Below are positions 33,832 through 45,448 of a stretch of 64,000 bases of DNA, in pieces (position 1 is the stretch's first letter; every line of letters starts with the position of its first letter). The translations under genes and the position numbers were made by a program. This DNA is from Myxococcales bacterium. GTDB taxonomy: Bacteria; Myxococcota_A; Polyangia; Polyangiales; Polyangiaceae. The notes below the pieces were generated by a model. It had not been told where the DNA came from. It was given only the letters and a program-made list of their open reading frames with translations, and did no database searches. The stretch lies in contig CANJCO010000018.1 in assembly GCA_947473045.1 (NCBI GenBank), positions 23,063 to 87,062 on the forward strand, given 5' to 3'.

Positions 33832-34860
33832 ATGGCGGAACCTGGCTCGCTCGTGGGAGCAACCGTCGGAGGCCTCTACAAGATCGGCCGCCTGATTGGG
33901 CACGGCGGCATGGGCGAGGTCTATGCCGCCGAAGGCACGGCCGGAGAGAAGGTCGCCATCAAGGTTCTTCATGCGCGAGCGGCGCGTGATCCCGATCTGG
34001 TCGCCCGCTTTCAGCGCGAGAGCTCGATCGCCGCGCAGATTCATTCGCCGTTCGTTGCCGGCATCGTAGGCGCCGGCAAAGACCGCAACGGGCGGCTGTG
34101 GATCGCCTTTGAACAGCTCGAAGGCGAAGGGCTCGATGAGCGGCTCAAGCGCGAGCAGTACCTGGCGTTCGCCGACGTCGCGCCGATCATCGACGACGCG
34201 CTGCAGGGCCTCATCGCCGCGCACGACGCGGGCGTGGTTCACCGCGACATCAAGCCCGCCAACCTCTTCATCGAGCGACGGCAAGCTCCGCCGAAGCGCG
34301 CCCGTCGAGGCTCCTCGCCGCCGGAGTCCGCCGAGCGCACGCGCATCCTCGACTTTGGCATTTCGAAGGTTCAGCGCACTGCAGGTCGGCATAAGAGCGA
34401 ACCTTCGCTCACTGCGATCGACGCCACGCTCGGCAGCTTCGCCTACATGGCCCCGGAGCAGGTTCGCGGCTCGGCCCGGGTCGACGAGCGCGCCGATCTG
34501 TATGCGCTCGGCGCGGTTGCATTTCGCGCGCTCACGGGCCGGCTTCCGTTCGAGGGGAACAACGCGCTCACCCTCATCGCGCTGAAGCTCGATCGCGAAG
34601 CGCCGTCGCTCGCGGCGACCACGGGCGATGAGTGGCCCGCGACCATCGAGCGATTCCTCGAAAGATTGATGTCGCGCGATCGCGCCTCCCGCTACGTGAG
34701 CGCCCGAGAAGCGCTCGCGAGCTGGCGCGAGGTGAGGCAGTCGATGGGTGGCGGCCCCGTCCCGCCGCCTCCGACGAGCCTCCGGGCGCGCGACGGCTGG
34801 GGAGCCGACGAACACACCGACATAGGCGGCACGTTCGCGGGCGACGGCGACGACCGCTGA
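33832..34860 (+). CDS. Soluble Ser/Thr protein kinase
   Basis: A 342-residue Hanks-type kinase with little outside the catalytic domain. Motifs: LIGHGGMGEVY (21-31), VAIK (Lys 44), HRDIKPAN (137-144), DFG (174-176) and YMAPEQ closing the activation loop. A basic/Ser insert (about 150-170, QAPPKRARRGSSPPES) sits between the catalytic loop and DFG, and could be a regulatory or phosphorylated loop. No transmembrane helix is seen, so the protein is cytosolic. The gene for an FHA-containing sigma-54 activator starts 68 bp downstream on the same strand. Since FHA domains bind phosphothreonine, this kinase is the obvious candidate to control it. Confidence 0.93.
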   Translation: MAEPGSLVGATVGGLYKIGRLIGHGGMGEVYAAEGTAGEKVAIKVLHARAARDPDLVARFQRESSIAAQIHSPFVAGIVGAGKDRNGRLWIAFEQLEGEGLDERLKREQYLAFADVAPIIDDALQGLIAAHDAGVVHRDIKPANLFIERRQAPPKRARRGSSPPESAERTRILDFGISKVQRTAGRHKSEPSLTAIDATLGSFAYMAPEQVRGSARVDERADLYALGAVAFRALTGRLPFEGNNALTLIALKLDREAPSLAATTGDEWPATIERFLERLMSRDRASRYVSAREALASWREVRQSMGGGPVPPPPTSLRARDGWGADEHTDIGGTFAGDGDDR

Positions 34861-34928
34861 CCCGTTATCGCAGCCCGCGCGAGCGCCCGCTTGCAATGCG
34901 CGGCGCGTGTCGTGATAGAAGTGAGGGC

Positions 34929-36260
<1,332 letters not shown>

Positions 36261-36270
36261 CCAAACCGGC

Positions 36271-37068
36271 GTGCGTGCGCCGATGTTGCGCCCCCGCGTC
36301 AGCAGACGCATGTTGATGGGTATGAGCGTCGTGCGTCGTGGTGCTGTGCTGCCGCTACTCATCAGCGTGGTTTGCGGAGCGCTGCTGGCGCGCATGGCGT
36401 TTCGCGATGGTCGGGTCCTGCTCCCGATGGCCGTGGTCATGGCCGCGGCCGTCGTTCCCATGCTGCTGGCGCGCAGGCGCATGCGCCTGATGTTTCTGTC
36501 GGGTGACGTAAACCGCGTGCTCGGAGCGTGGCGACGCTCGATCGAGCAGGTCATGTATCCCGAGACCATGGCCCCGCTGATGGTCGCCACGGCCTATGCA
36601 TCGTACGGATGGACGGAAGCCGCGCGCACAGCGCTTGGGCGCGCAAAGAAGGGCGCGGCGTGGGACGCGGCCATCGAACAACGTCTCTTCGTCGAGGCGC
36701 TGCTCGACACGTTCGAGGGCGACGCGGGGGCCGCGCTCGCCAAGACCGAAGTGCTCACCGCGCTGCCCATGCCCCGGGCCGGCTTTTTTGCGCGCAGGCG
36801 CGTCGCGAAGGTGCGAACGGGGCTCGCTGCGATGGTGCGCGCCTTCCAACACATCGCGCGACAAGGCGATCTCGCAGCGCTCCGCGAAGCAGCAGACGTA
36901 TCTCCGCTGGTGCACTGGCCCATGACGTACGCCGCGGCGATCATCGCGGTCGACGAAGGGCGCGCGCGCGACGCCGAGAGCCTCGTCGACGCGGCGCCCG
37001 AGTGGCCCAACGAGAGCGTTTTCCGGAGCTTCGACGGCGAGCTGCGCGCCAGGCTTCCTGCAAGTTAG
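36271..37068 (+). CDS. Membrane protein with C-terminal helical repeat domain
   Basis: About 265 residues. The start is uncertain (GTG 36271, ATG 36283 or ATG 36310 all in frame). Two adjacent hydrophobic helices (LPLLISVVCGALLARMAF and LLPMAVVMAAAVVPMLLA) lie in the first 70 residues. They are followed by a soluble helical region with TPR-like pairs (APLMVATAYASYGWTEAARTALGRA; AAIIAVDEGRARDAESLVDAAP). This predicts an inner-membrane hairpin with a cytoplasmic repeat domain for protein binding. It follows the FHA activator by 10 bp on the same strand, so it may be in the same transcript. No family recognised. Confidence 0.75.
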   Translation: MRAPMLRPRVSRRMLMGMSVVRRGAVLPLLISVVCGALLARMAFRDGRVLLPMAVVMAAAVVPMLLARRRMRLMFLSGDVNRVLGAWRRSIEQVMYPETMAPLMVATAYASYGWTEAARTALGRAKKGAAWDAAIEQRLFVEALLDTFEGDAGAALAKTEVLTALPMPRAGFFARRRVAKVRTGLAAMVRAFQHIARQGDLAALREAADVSPLVHWPMTYAAAIIAVDEGRARDAESLVDAAPEWPNESVFRSFDGELRARLPAS

Positions 37069-37093
37069 CGCGACGCAGCGCGCGACCTGCCCT

Positions 37094-38044
37094 TCACCCC
37101 AGCGCGCGCAACGTCTCACGGGCGAATCGCTGCGCATGGAGGTCGGCCGACCAGGCTGACATCGACCAGCCCGCCAGAAACCGGTAAAAATCGAGACACG
37201 CCACCGCGTACAGGGCCCGCCACTCTGCCTCCACGGCCGAGGCAACGCGCGCTGCGCCGCCGAGGGCTAGCGCGGCGCGAAGATGCGCGAAGTACACGTC
37301 GACCCACTGGGCTTCGATTCGCGCCGAACCAGCACCGAACCGGCCGCACAGCAAGTAGGCAACGTCCTTGATGCCGGGTCCCCCGCCGACGTACTGAAAG
37401 TCGACCGCCGCCACCTCGCCTGCGCCAAAGCAGTAGTTCGCGGGCTTCGCGTCGCCGTGCACCAGCGTCTTGAATTCGCACGCCGACAGCAGCGCGTCGA
37501 TGCGCCCGGCAGCGTCGCGCAGCGCGTCGTCGGCCATCGCCGCGAGCTCATCGGGGCGCGTCGCGAGGTGCCAGTACGTTCCGGTGTGCCACAAACCCGC
37601 TGGATTCACGCCCAGGAAGCTCGCATGAAAGCACGCGAGCCAGCGCAGGCAAGCGTCGAGCTCCGGTCCCACAGGATCGCGCCGGCGGGCACCGAAACCT
37701 GCGGCGTCGAGATCTTCGAGCACGACGATGCGCTCCTGGCCCCGCGAGGCGCAACCGAGCAAAGCAGCAACGCGGCTGCCGCGCCCACATCGCGCCGCAA
37801 AGTCGCGGTAAAACGCGAGCTCGACATCATAGGAGCGGAGCTTGCGCGCGTGCGATCGCGACGACTCGCGTCCGCCGACGACGGGCGGATTCACCCATTT
37901 GACGACAGCGGTGCGCCGCTCCGCGCCTTCGAGGTTCACGCGAATGAGCTCTCCGTAGCCGCCCCACAGCGACTGCAGGCGCGCGTCGATGCGAACGCGC
38001 GTCGCCCCCGTGAGCTCACCGACCGTTTGAAGCAGCCCGTCCAA
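37094..38044 (-). CDS. Phosphotransferase of the APH/choline kinase-like (EcKinase/CHK) group
   Basis: A 316-residue protein. The N-lobe has RLQSLWGGYGELIRVNLEG and VVKWVNPP (candidate ATP Lys). A hinge region reads RIVVLEDLDAAGF. The catalytic loop is LVHGDAKPANYCF (HGD with Asn) and the metal-binding segment is VAAVDFQYVGGGPGIKDVAYLL (Asp of VDFQ). This pattern matches the ecdysteroid/CHK-like small-molecule kinases rather than protein kinases; the substrate is unknown. No ATG or GTG suits the N-terminus: a TTG at 38044, 10 bp after the stop of the upstream PilZ gene, is the best candidate, so the start is tentative. Confidence 0.78.
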   Translation of the reverse strand: MDGLLQTVGELTGATRVRIDARLQSLWGGYGELIRVNLEGAERRTAVVKWVNPPVVGGRESSRSHARKLRSYDVELAFYRDFAARCGRGSRVAALLGCASRGQERIVVLEDLDAAGFGARRRDPVGPELDACLRWLACFHASFLGVNPAGLWHTGTYWHLATRPDELAAMADDALRDAAGRIDALLSACEFKTLVHGDAKPANYCFGAGEVAAVDFQYVGGGPGIKDVAYLLCGRFGAGSARIEAQWVDVYFAHLRAALALGGAARVASAVEAEWRALYAVACLDFYRFLAGWSMSAWSADLHAQRFARETLRALG

Positions 38045-38054
38045 AGCTAGCCGC

Positions 38055-39143
38055 TCAGCGCAGCTGACCCCACGCCGCGGACCGCGCGTAGCGCGCGAGG
38101 GTCTCGCGATTGGCGGCGGAGATGTCGCGAAATTCGACGCCGATCGACACCTCGCCGCCGTCGCGACGAATGCGCGCGACCGAGGCCGAGACGCTGATCG
38201 AGGGCAGACCGCGCAGACGCAGCTCGATGACCGGGAGGCGCACGCCGGCCACCAGATCGACGTCGGCCTCGGGCTCCATGGCGAAGCGCGCGCCGCCGCT
38301 GCCGATGTCGAGCAGGCGGCGCACGCGCGCCCGCCCGGTGTCGCGACTGACGAGCGCGATCGAGCCTGCCGGCACCGCGCCTCTGGGGTGCTGACGACGA
38401 CCGAGGATCTCACGCTCACGCGCGGCCACGGCGCGGCAGAGCCTGTCGCGATCGAAGTCGCCGATTCGCGCCAACTCGACGCCGCAACGACGCGTCTTTC
38501 CAGGTGCGCTCCCCGGACCGGTGCGGCTGTCGGGGCCAGACCGGGCGTCGGAGTCGACGTGGCGAACAACCGCGGCGGCCTCGATCACCTGCTGCCCGGG
38601 CAGACAAATGCGAATGACGCCGAGCTCATGGCCGCTGACGAGGTCGCCGTCTTCGTCGGGGTTCATTTCGAAGGCGATGCCGCTGCCTCCGAAGTCGACG
38701 ATCGTGCGAATGCGACCGCCAATGCGAACCTCGCTGCCATCGTTGACGAGCACGCGGTACCACTGACGACGCTGCGATCGGAGCAGGATGGTCGTGGGCG
38801 CAAAGCGAAGCTTGCCGGCCTCGGGGAGCGAGTCGGCGAAGCGGGTGATCAGCGAGTATTCGATGCCGTCGGCGACGTAGTCGAGCTCGGTTTCATCTGA
38901 ACGACGGAGCGACTGTTCGGTGTCGGGTGTGAGGTCGGCCTCGACGATCGGGCTCCCGTCGCGGAGCACCTCGACGAGCACGGCGTCGATGCGGTCGCCG
39001 TTCGAAGGGCGCAGGCGTACCAGCCGCCGCCGGGACGAGGCCTTCACGAGGAGCGGCAGAACCTCACCAATGGGTACAGGCGTACGAAGCTGATCAGCCA
39101 CCCAGCGAGTGTAGGCCCGCTCTACCGCCGCGCCAACTGCCAT
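38055..39143 (-). CDS. Protein with two PilZ (c-di-GMP-binding) domains
   Basis: A 362-residue protein from the ATG at 39143 (MAVGAAVERAYTRW). The first PilZ-type domain has RRQWYR (RxxxR) and DFGGSGIAFEM. The second has RRQHPR (RxxxR) and DIGSGGARF, i.e. a DxGxxG form of the usual [D/N]xSxxG. An N-terminal YcgR-like beta region (about 30-110, LRPSNGDRIDAVLVEV) precedes them. No transmembrane segment is seen. It should sense cyclic di-GMP and act on motility, polysaccharide or transcription; the target is unknown. It is transcribed divergently, 45 bp from the response regulator at 39189, and is followed by the phosphotransferase gene. Confidence 0.85.
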   Translation of the reverse strand: MAVGAAVERAYTRWVADQLRTPVPIGEVLPLLVKASSRRRLVRLRPSNGDRIDAVLVEVLRDGSPIVEADLTPDTEQSLRRSDETELDYVADGIEYSLITRFADSLPEAGKLRFAPTTILLRSQRRQWYRVLVNDGSEVRIGGRIRTIVDFGGSGIAFEMNPDEDGDLVSGHELGVIRICLPGQQVIEAAAVVRHVDSDARSGPDSRTGPGSAPGKTRRCGVELARIGDFDRDRLCRAVAAREREILGRRQHPRGAVPAGSIALVSRDTGRARVRRLLDIGSGGARFAMEPEADVDLVAGVRLPVIELRLRGLPSISVSASVARIRRDGGEVSIGVEFRDISAANRETLARYARSAAWGQLR

Positions 39144-39172
39144 CGCGGGCCGGGACGGAGACGACCGTTTGT

Positions 39173-39181
39173 TGGTACCGT
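39173..39181 (+). promoter_or_regulatory. Extended -10 element of response regulator gene
   Basis: TGGTACCGT (TGN-TANNNT) ends 7 nt before the ATG at 39189. It overlaps the alternative GTG at 39180, which argues that ATG 39189 is the real start. Confidence 0.48.
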
Positions 39182-39188
39182 GACCGGC

Positions 39189-40691
<1,503 letters not shown>

Positions 40692-40694
<3 letters not shown>

Positions 40695-40700
40695 TAGGCT
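40692..40700 (+). promoter_or_regulatory. Extended -10 element of kinase gene, overlapping the previous stop
   Basis: TGATAGGCT (TGN-TANNNT) ends 9 nt before the ATG at 40710. Its TGA is the stop codon of the response regulator gene, so the kinase may have its own promoter despite the tight spacing. Confidence 0.4.
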
Positions 40701-40709
40701 GGGTGACGA

Positions 40710-42500
40710 ATGGCAGCCTCGCAAGGTGAGATGCAGGGTCGACTGCCCTCGCTCGCCAAGTATGAGATCATCGAGGAGATCGGGCACGGCGGCATGGCCA
40801 CGGTCTACCGGGCGCGCGATCCGAGGCTGGCGCGCGACGTCGCGATCAAGGTGATCCATCCACATCTTCGTGACTCCACCGAGATCGCCCACCGGTTTCA
40901 CATCGAGGCGCAGGCAGTCGCGAAACTGAGACATCCCAACATCGTCGAGGTCTTCGACGTCTCCGACGCGCGCGACCGCGAGCAGTACCTCGTGGTCGAG
41001 CTGGTGCGCGGGCGCACCCTGCGCCAGGTGCTCGCAGAGCGCTCGCCGATGCCGCCCGAGATCGCGGCTGCGATCGCGCTCGAGCTCACCGCCGCGCTGA
41101 CCCACGCGCACGACGCCGGGGTCGTCCACCGCGACATCAAGCCCGAGAACGTGCTGATCGAGACTGGCGCGAACGCCGTAAAAATCAAGCTCACCGACTT
41201 CGGCATCGCCAAGCTCCTCGACGCCAAGGGCGTGACTTCCACCGGTCAAGTGCTGGGCAGTCCCGCGCACATGGCGCCCGAGCAGATCGAAGGCGGCGAG
41301 GTCGATGCGCGAAACGACGTGTTCGGGCTGGGCGTGCTGCTCTACGAGTGCATGGTCGGTCACCTCCCGTTCGAGGGGACGAATCCGGCGCAGGTGCTTC
41401 GTCGGGTGCTCGATGGGGACTACGCGCCCGCTGAGCACGAACACCAGAGTGTGGGCCGGGCGTGGAGCGGACAGCTCGATCGCGCGCTGGCCCGCAACGT
41501 CGCCGAGCGAACGCCGAGCGCCGCGGAGATGCGAGCTGCGCTCGAAGGCGAGCTCGCGCGCCTCGGCATCACCGACCCGCCGGCCGAGATCAGCGCCTAT
41601 ATGGCCGGCCCCGACGCCTACGAGGCGGCGCACGCGCGAAGCATGATCGAGCGCCTGACCGCGCTGGCACAACGCGCGCGCGCCAAGGGCGACGTTCTCA
41701 CTGCGGCGTGCGACTACAACCGCGCCTTGTCCTACGCGCCGGCCGATCCGGCCCTGCTGCGCATCGTCGGCGCCATGCACCGGGAGCGCAGCCGCGGCGA
41801 GCTGCTCAGGCGCGCGGCACCGGCCGTAGGGCTGCTGCTGGCGGCGGGGGCGCTCGGGTACGGGGTATCGCGTTCGGTCACCGGCAGGCGCCCTGCGATG
41901 ACCGATGCGGGCGCAGCGGCCGTCGTCGCGATCGCGAGCCTTCCCGACGCATCCCTCCTGGTTTCGGTCGCGCCCGAACCTCCCAGTTTCGATGCTCAGG
42001 CGCCGCCGGTCCGCACAGCGCCAACCGTCATGCGCGCGCCCCTCCCTGCGCCGCTCCCAAACGCTCGGCAGCTGTCGTTTGTACGCGTGATGCCAGTCGC
42101 CGGGGTGGTGGTCACCATCGACGACGGCCAGCCGATCAACATCGGCGCCGGCTCCACGCTCCCGATCGACACGAGGCCCCACGTGCTGCGCTTCGCCTGC
42201 GTGCTTCAAGACGCGTGTGAGCCCGACACGCGCACGATTGCCGCCGGCTCCTTCGCGGGTGATCTCGCGATCGAGCTAAAAATAAGGCCTGCGACGCTGC
42301 TGGTGCTCGGACAGCCCGACGGGCACTACTACATCGACGACTACGCCTCGATCGACGTGCGCGCGGGCGTTCCGGCGCGCGTGCCGGTTTCGCGGGCCGT
42401 CAACAACTACGTCACCGTGATCGATCGCGACTCGAAGCGCGAGCAGAAGGTGAACCTGAGCGCGGGCAAAGAAGCGCGCGTCACGTTCGCGGCGCCATAG
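40710..42500 (+). CDS. Membrane-anchored Ser/Thr protein kinase
   Basis: A 596-residue Hanks-type kinase. Motifs: IGHGGMATVYRA (24-35), VAIK (Lys 47), HRDIKPEN (140-147), DFG (163-165) and HMAPEQ. After the catalytic domain a helical region with a TPR-like unit (AKGDVLTAACDYNRALSYAPADPALLRIVG, about 320-350) leads to one hydrophobic helix (about 368-388, GLLLAAGALGYGVS). The extracytoplasmic part ends in beta-rich segments reminiscent of PEGA-type modules (VVVTIDDGQPINIGAGSTLPI; YIDDYASIDVRAGVPARVPV), often linked to envelope binding. It should signal from the periplasm to the cytosol. It sits 15 bp after the sigma-54 response regulator gene. Confidence 0.92.
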   Translation: MAASQGEMQGRLPSLAKYEIIEEIGHGGMATVYRARDPRLARDVAIKVIHPHLRDSTEIAHRFHIEAQAVAKLRHPNIVEVFDVSDARDREQYLVVELVRGRTLRQVLAERSPMPPEIAAAIALELTAALTHAHDAGVVHRDIKPENVLIETGANAVKIKLTDFGIAKLLDAKGVTSTGQVLGSPAHMAPEQIEGGEVDARNDVFGLGVLLYECMVGHLPFEGTNPAQVLRRVLDGDYAPAEHEHQSVGRAWSGQLDRALARNVAERTPSAAEMRAALEGELARLGITDPPAEISAYMAGPDAYEAAHARSMIERLTALAQRARAKGDVLTAACDYNRALSYAPADPALLRIVGAMHRERSRGELLRRAAPAVGLLLAAGALGYGVSRSVTGRRPAMTDAGAAAVVAIASLPDASLLVSVAPEPPSFDAQAPPVRTAPTVMRAPLPAPLPNARQLSFVRVMPVAGVVVTIDDGQPINIGAGSTLPIDTRPHVLRFACVLQDACEPDTRTIAAGSFAGDLAIELKIRPATLLVLGQPDGHYYIDDYASIDVRAGVPARVPVSRAVNNYVTVIDRDSKREQKVNLSAGKEARVTFAAP

Positions 42501-42501
42501 C

Positions 42502-43344
42502 TCACGGCGTCAGCGAAGTACGAACCTCCCAGAGCTCCGGAAAGAAGCTGAGGTCGAGGGCCTTCTTCAGAAACCCCACACCCGAGCTGCCGCCGGTGCC
42601 AGGCCGAAAGCCGATGATGCGCTTGACGGTGGTCATGTGGCGGAAGCGCCAGAGCTGAAATCGCTCCTCGGTGTCGACGAGCTTTTCGCACATGTCGTAG
42701 GCCGTCCAGTGGCTCGACGAGTCCTGGTAGATGCGCCTCACGGCCTCGAGCACCGCGTCGCTCTTTTGGTATGGCTGCGAGAAATCGCGGGCCGTGACGG
42801 TCTCGGGGATGTCGTGACCGTGCCGCGCGAGGTAGCGCAGAAACTCGTCGTAGAGCGAAGGGCGATGCAGCCGGTCGGTGAGCTCGGCGATGATCACCGG
42901 CTCGTGCTTGTGGGGGCCGAGGGTGCTTGCGTCTTTGTTGCCGAGCACGAACTCGATCGCGCGATACTGGTAGCTCTGAAAGCCGCTCGCCTTGCCGAGC
43001 GCGTCGCGGAAGCGCAGGTAGTCGATGGGCGTCATCGTCTCGAGCACCGCCCACTGCTCAAAGAGCATTCGCTGAATGTGGGCGACGCGCGCGAAAATTT
43101 TGAAGCTCTCGGCGAGGCGGTCGGCCTTCACGAGGGTAACGGCCATGTCGAGCTCGTGGAGCATGAGCTTCATCCACAGCTCGCTCGTCTGGTGCTGAAT
43201 GATGAAGAGCAGCTCGTCGTGTTCGCGCGTCACCGGGCGCTGCGCCGCGAGCAGCTCGGGCAACGCGAGGTAGTCGCCGTAGGTGGAGCCCTGCCTCAGC
43301 TCGACGTGAATGCCCGCCTCAAGCTCGCGCCTGTTTTCGCTCAT
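42502..43344 (-). CDS. kynA: Tryptophan 2,3-dioxygenase
   Basis: A 280-residue haem dioxygenase that opens the indole ring of tryptophan to N-formylkynurenine, the first step of the kynurenine pathway. The family signature HDELLFIIQHQTSELWMKL is at 42-60, with His 51 at the position of the distal active-site His. The proximal haem ligand is His 236 in WRFRHMTTVKRIIG, and the RPGTGGSSGVGFLKKAL loop binds substrate carboxylate. Length is as in the Xanthomonas enzyme. No other kynurenine gene is adjacent. It is transcribed divergently from hemL, and a TGCTAGATT element ends 8 nt before its start codon. Confidence 0.95.
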   Translation of the reverse strand: MSENRRELEAGIHVELRQGSTYGDYLALPELLAAQRPVTREHDELLFIIQHQTSELWMKLMLHELDMAVTLVKADRLAESFKIFARVAHIQRMLFEQWAVLETMTPIDYLRFRDALGKASGFQSYQYRAIEFVLGNKDASTLGPHKHEPVIIAELTDRLHRPSLYDEFLRYLARHGHDIPETVTARDFSQPYQKSDAVLEAVRRIYQDSSSHWTAYDMCEKLVDTEERFQLWRFRHMTTVKRIIGFRPGTGGSSGVGFLKKALDLSFFPELWEVRTSLTP

Positions 43345-43352
43345 AGCGGCCG

Positions 43353-43361
43353 AATCTAGCA
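43353..43361 (-). promoter_or_regulatory. Extended -10 element of tryptophan dioxygenase gene
   Basis: On the minus strand TGCTAGATT ends 8 nt before the ATG at 43344. It overlaps the left arm of the inverted repeat at 43357-43378. Confidence 0.5.
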
Positions 43362-43378
43362 GGCAAACAGCCCTGCTA
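43357..43378. promoter_or_regulatory. Inverted repeat between kynA and hemL
   Basis: Perfect 7 bp arms TAGCAGG and CCTGCTA are separated by 8 bp. The left arm covers the -10 of the dioxygenase gene, so a regulator binding here would block it. The arm sequence also matches the terminal stem of the dispersed repeat, so a solo repeat hairpin is the alternative. Confidence 0.35.
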
Positions 43379-43438
43379 TGCGCACGTAATCTGCGCGAAA
43401 CATCGCTCCGCCGGCGGCCCCTCAGGGCGAGCGCCGGG

Positions 43439-43447
43439 TGCTATGTT
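43439..43447 (+). promoter_or_regulatory. Extended -10 element of hemL
   Basis: TGCTATGTT (TGN-TANNNT) ends 9 nt before the ATG at 43457; no Shine-Dalgarno sequence is seen. Confidence 0.5.
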
Positions 43448-43456
43448 GCCGCAATC

Positions 43457-44740
43457 ATGTCCGGCCCCCGATCGACCGAGCTCTTCGCCCGCGCCCAGCG
43501 CGTCATTCCTGGCGGCGTCAACAGCCCCGTGCGCGCCTTTCGCGCCGTGGGCGGCGACCCGATTTTCATCGCCCGCGCCGCGGGCGCCTACTTGTATGAT
43601 GCAGATGGTGTACAATACACGGATTACATCGGCTCGTGGGGTCCGATGATTCTGGGGCACGCACACCCCGAGGTGGTGCGCGCGATCACCGAGGCTGCCG
43701 CCCGCGGGACCAGCTACGGCGCCCCCACGGAGCTCGAGGTGCGCTTCGCCGAGGCCATCACCCTGCTCTACCCGTCGATTGAAATGATGCGCGCCGTCTC
43801 GAGCGGCACCGAAGCGACGATGGCCGCCGTGCGCGTCGCGCGCGGGCACACCGGCCGCGACCTCATCGTGAAGTTCGAGGGCTGCTATCATGGACACGCT
43901 GATTTTCTGCTCGTCAAGGCGGGCAGCGGCGCCGCGACGCTGGGCGTGCCCGACTCGGCCGGCGTGCCGGCGAGCGCTGCGGCCAACACCGCCACGCTGG
44001 CGTACAACGACCTTGCGGCGCTCCGCGACCTGTTCGCAGCGCGCGGAGCCGCGATCGCCGCCGTGATCGTGGAGCCGGTGGTCGGCAACATGGGCTGCGT
44101 GCCCCCCGAGCCGGGCTTCCTCGAGGCGATCATCGAGCTGTGCAAGGCGCACGGAGCCGTGTCGATCTTCGACGAGGTCATGACGGGATCGCGCCTGTCG
44201 CCGAGCGGGCTTCAGGGACGCGCGGGGCTCGCACCCGACATGACCTGCCTCGGCAAGATCGTAGGCGGCGGACTGCCGCTCGCCGTCTACGGCGGACGAC
44301 GCGACATCATGCAGAACGTCGCGCCGCTCGGCCCCGTCTATCAGGCCGGCACGCTGAGCGGCAACCCGGTCGCCGTGAGCGCGGCCCTCGCGACGCTCGC
44401 CCTGCTAAGCGATGCACTCTACACGCATCTCGAGACCCTCGGCGCGCGCCTTGAGGCAGGGATGCGGGCCAGCATCGCGCGCCACGGCGTCGCCGCGTGC
44501 GTGCAGCGCGTGGGCTCCATGCTGACGCTGTTTTTCACTCCGGGCCCCGTGCGCTCGTGGAGCGACGCGAGCGCCAGCGACACGGCGCGCTTCGGGCGCT
44601 GGCACCGCGGCATGCGCGAGCGCGGTCAGTATTGGCCGCCGTCGCAGTATGAGGCTGCGTTCATCGGAGGCGCGCACAGCGTGGCCGACATCGACGCGAC
44701 CATCGCGGCGTGCGACGAGGCGCTCGCACAGTCGGCTTAA
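43457..44740 (+). CDS. hemL: Glutamate-1-semialdehyde 2,1-aminomutase
   Basis: A 427-residue PLP enzyme converting glutamate-1-semialdehyde to 5-aminolevulinate (C5 tetrapyrrole pathway). Signatures: VNSPVRAFRAVGGDP near the N-terminus, SSGTEATMAAVRVAR, FEGCYHGHADFLLVKAGSGAAT, IFDEVMTG and TCLGKIVGGGLP with the PLP Lys at 267. Length is normal for HemL. The start at 43457 is where homology begins (MSGPRSTELFARAQRVIPGG); an in-frame upstream extension is ignored. The gene stands alone, divergent from the dioxygenase and convergent (4 bp overlap) with the Coq4-like gene. Confidence 0.97.
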   Translation: MSGPRSTELFARAQRVIPGGVNSPVRAFRAVGGDPIFIARAAGAYLYDADGVQYTDYIGSWGPMILGHAHPEVVRAITEAAARGTSYGAPTELEVRFAEAITLLYPSIEMMRAVSSGTEATMAAVRVARGHTGRDLIVKFEGCYHGHADFLLVKAGSGAATLGVPDSAGVPASAAANTATLAYNDLAALRDLFAARGAAIAAVIVEPVVGNMGCVPPEPGFLEAIIELCKAHGAVSIFDEVMTGSRLSPSGLQGRAGLAPDMTCLGKIVGGGLPLAVYGGRRDIMQNVAPLGPVYQAGTLSGNPVAVSAALATLALLSDALYTHLETLGARLEAGMRASIARHGVAACVQRVGSMLTLFFTPGPVRSWSDASASDTARFGRWHRGMRERGQYWPPSQYEAAFIGGAHSVADIDATIAACDEALAQSA

Positions 44741-45435
44741 TTGGTCTCTGCAACGATACGCAGGCGGGCGCGCACTTCGGTCAGCGGGATCGCCCACAGG
44801 TCTTCGACCCGCACTACGGGCAAAAACGCTGCGCGCTTTCCGCGGCGATAGCCCGCGATCGCGCCCCCCGCGATGCCCGGATGCGCGAGCGAGAAGCGCA
44901 GCGAGCCAAAGAGGGCGATGAGCAGCGACAGCGGCGCGCCGGTCTGCGCGTAGGTAAATGCCTGCAGCGCGACCTCCCCGGGGACGTCGGGGCGAATGCC
45001 CGTGAGCACGTGCCACACGTCGTGCACCTGGCGCAGGCGCTGCGAGACGTAGCCGGGGATTTCCGGGATGCCCGGCGGCCGCTGGAACAGATCGGGGTCG
45101 AGGTTGTGGTCGTCGATGAAGCGCACGTACTCCCGGCCGAGGGTGCCGTCTTCGAGCCTGCGCAGCGCGGCGTAGTCAACGCTGCGCGAGTCGATGGCGG
45201 GCTGCTCGTGAATGAGGCGCGCGCCCTCTTCTTCGATGCAAATGCGCGCGAGCAGCTCGGGAAACGCCCGGCGACTGGTGGCCAGTCCGAGCAGAAAGAC
45301 CTGCCGCGTGTCGCCCGGATTGCGGAGCAAATTGTAAAGCGAGCGTGCGGCGAGCCGCGCGCGCTCGAGCGTTGTGCCCGAGAGGGCGATTCGTGCGCCG
45401 TCGAGCTCGGCTGCTTGTTCCTGCGATGAAGGCAC
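44737..45435 (-). CDS. Coq4-family ubiquinone biosynthesis protein
   Basis: A 232-residue protein with the Coq4 signature HDxxHx11E: His 138, Asp 139, His 142 (VHDVWHVLTG) and Glu 154. This is the zinc-binding motif of Coq4, which organises or catalyses oxidative decarboxylation in ubiquinone synthesis. Other family-like parts are YVRFIDDHNLDPDLFQRPPGIP and the helix LRQVHDVWH. It starts at the GTG at 45435, with AGGAG 6 nt upstream. It is transcribed divergently from a TetR-family gene, with a perfect inverted repeat overlapping its -10, so TetR repression is likely. No other quinone gene is nearby; a related non-ubiquinone role is possible. Confidence 0.87.
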   Translation of the reverse strand: MPSSQEQAAELDGARIALSGTTLERARLAARSLYNLLRNPGDTRQVFLLGLATSRRAFPELLARICIEEEGARLIHEQPAIDSRSVDYAALRRLEDGTLGREYVRFIDDHNLDPDLFQRPPGIPEIPGYVSQRLRQVHDVWHVLTGIRPDVPGEVALQAFTYAQTGAPLSLLIALFGSLRFSLAHPGIAGGAIAGYRRGKRAAFLPVVRVEDLWAIPLTEVRARLRIVAETN

Positions 45436-45448
45436 GGGTTACTCCTGT

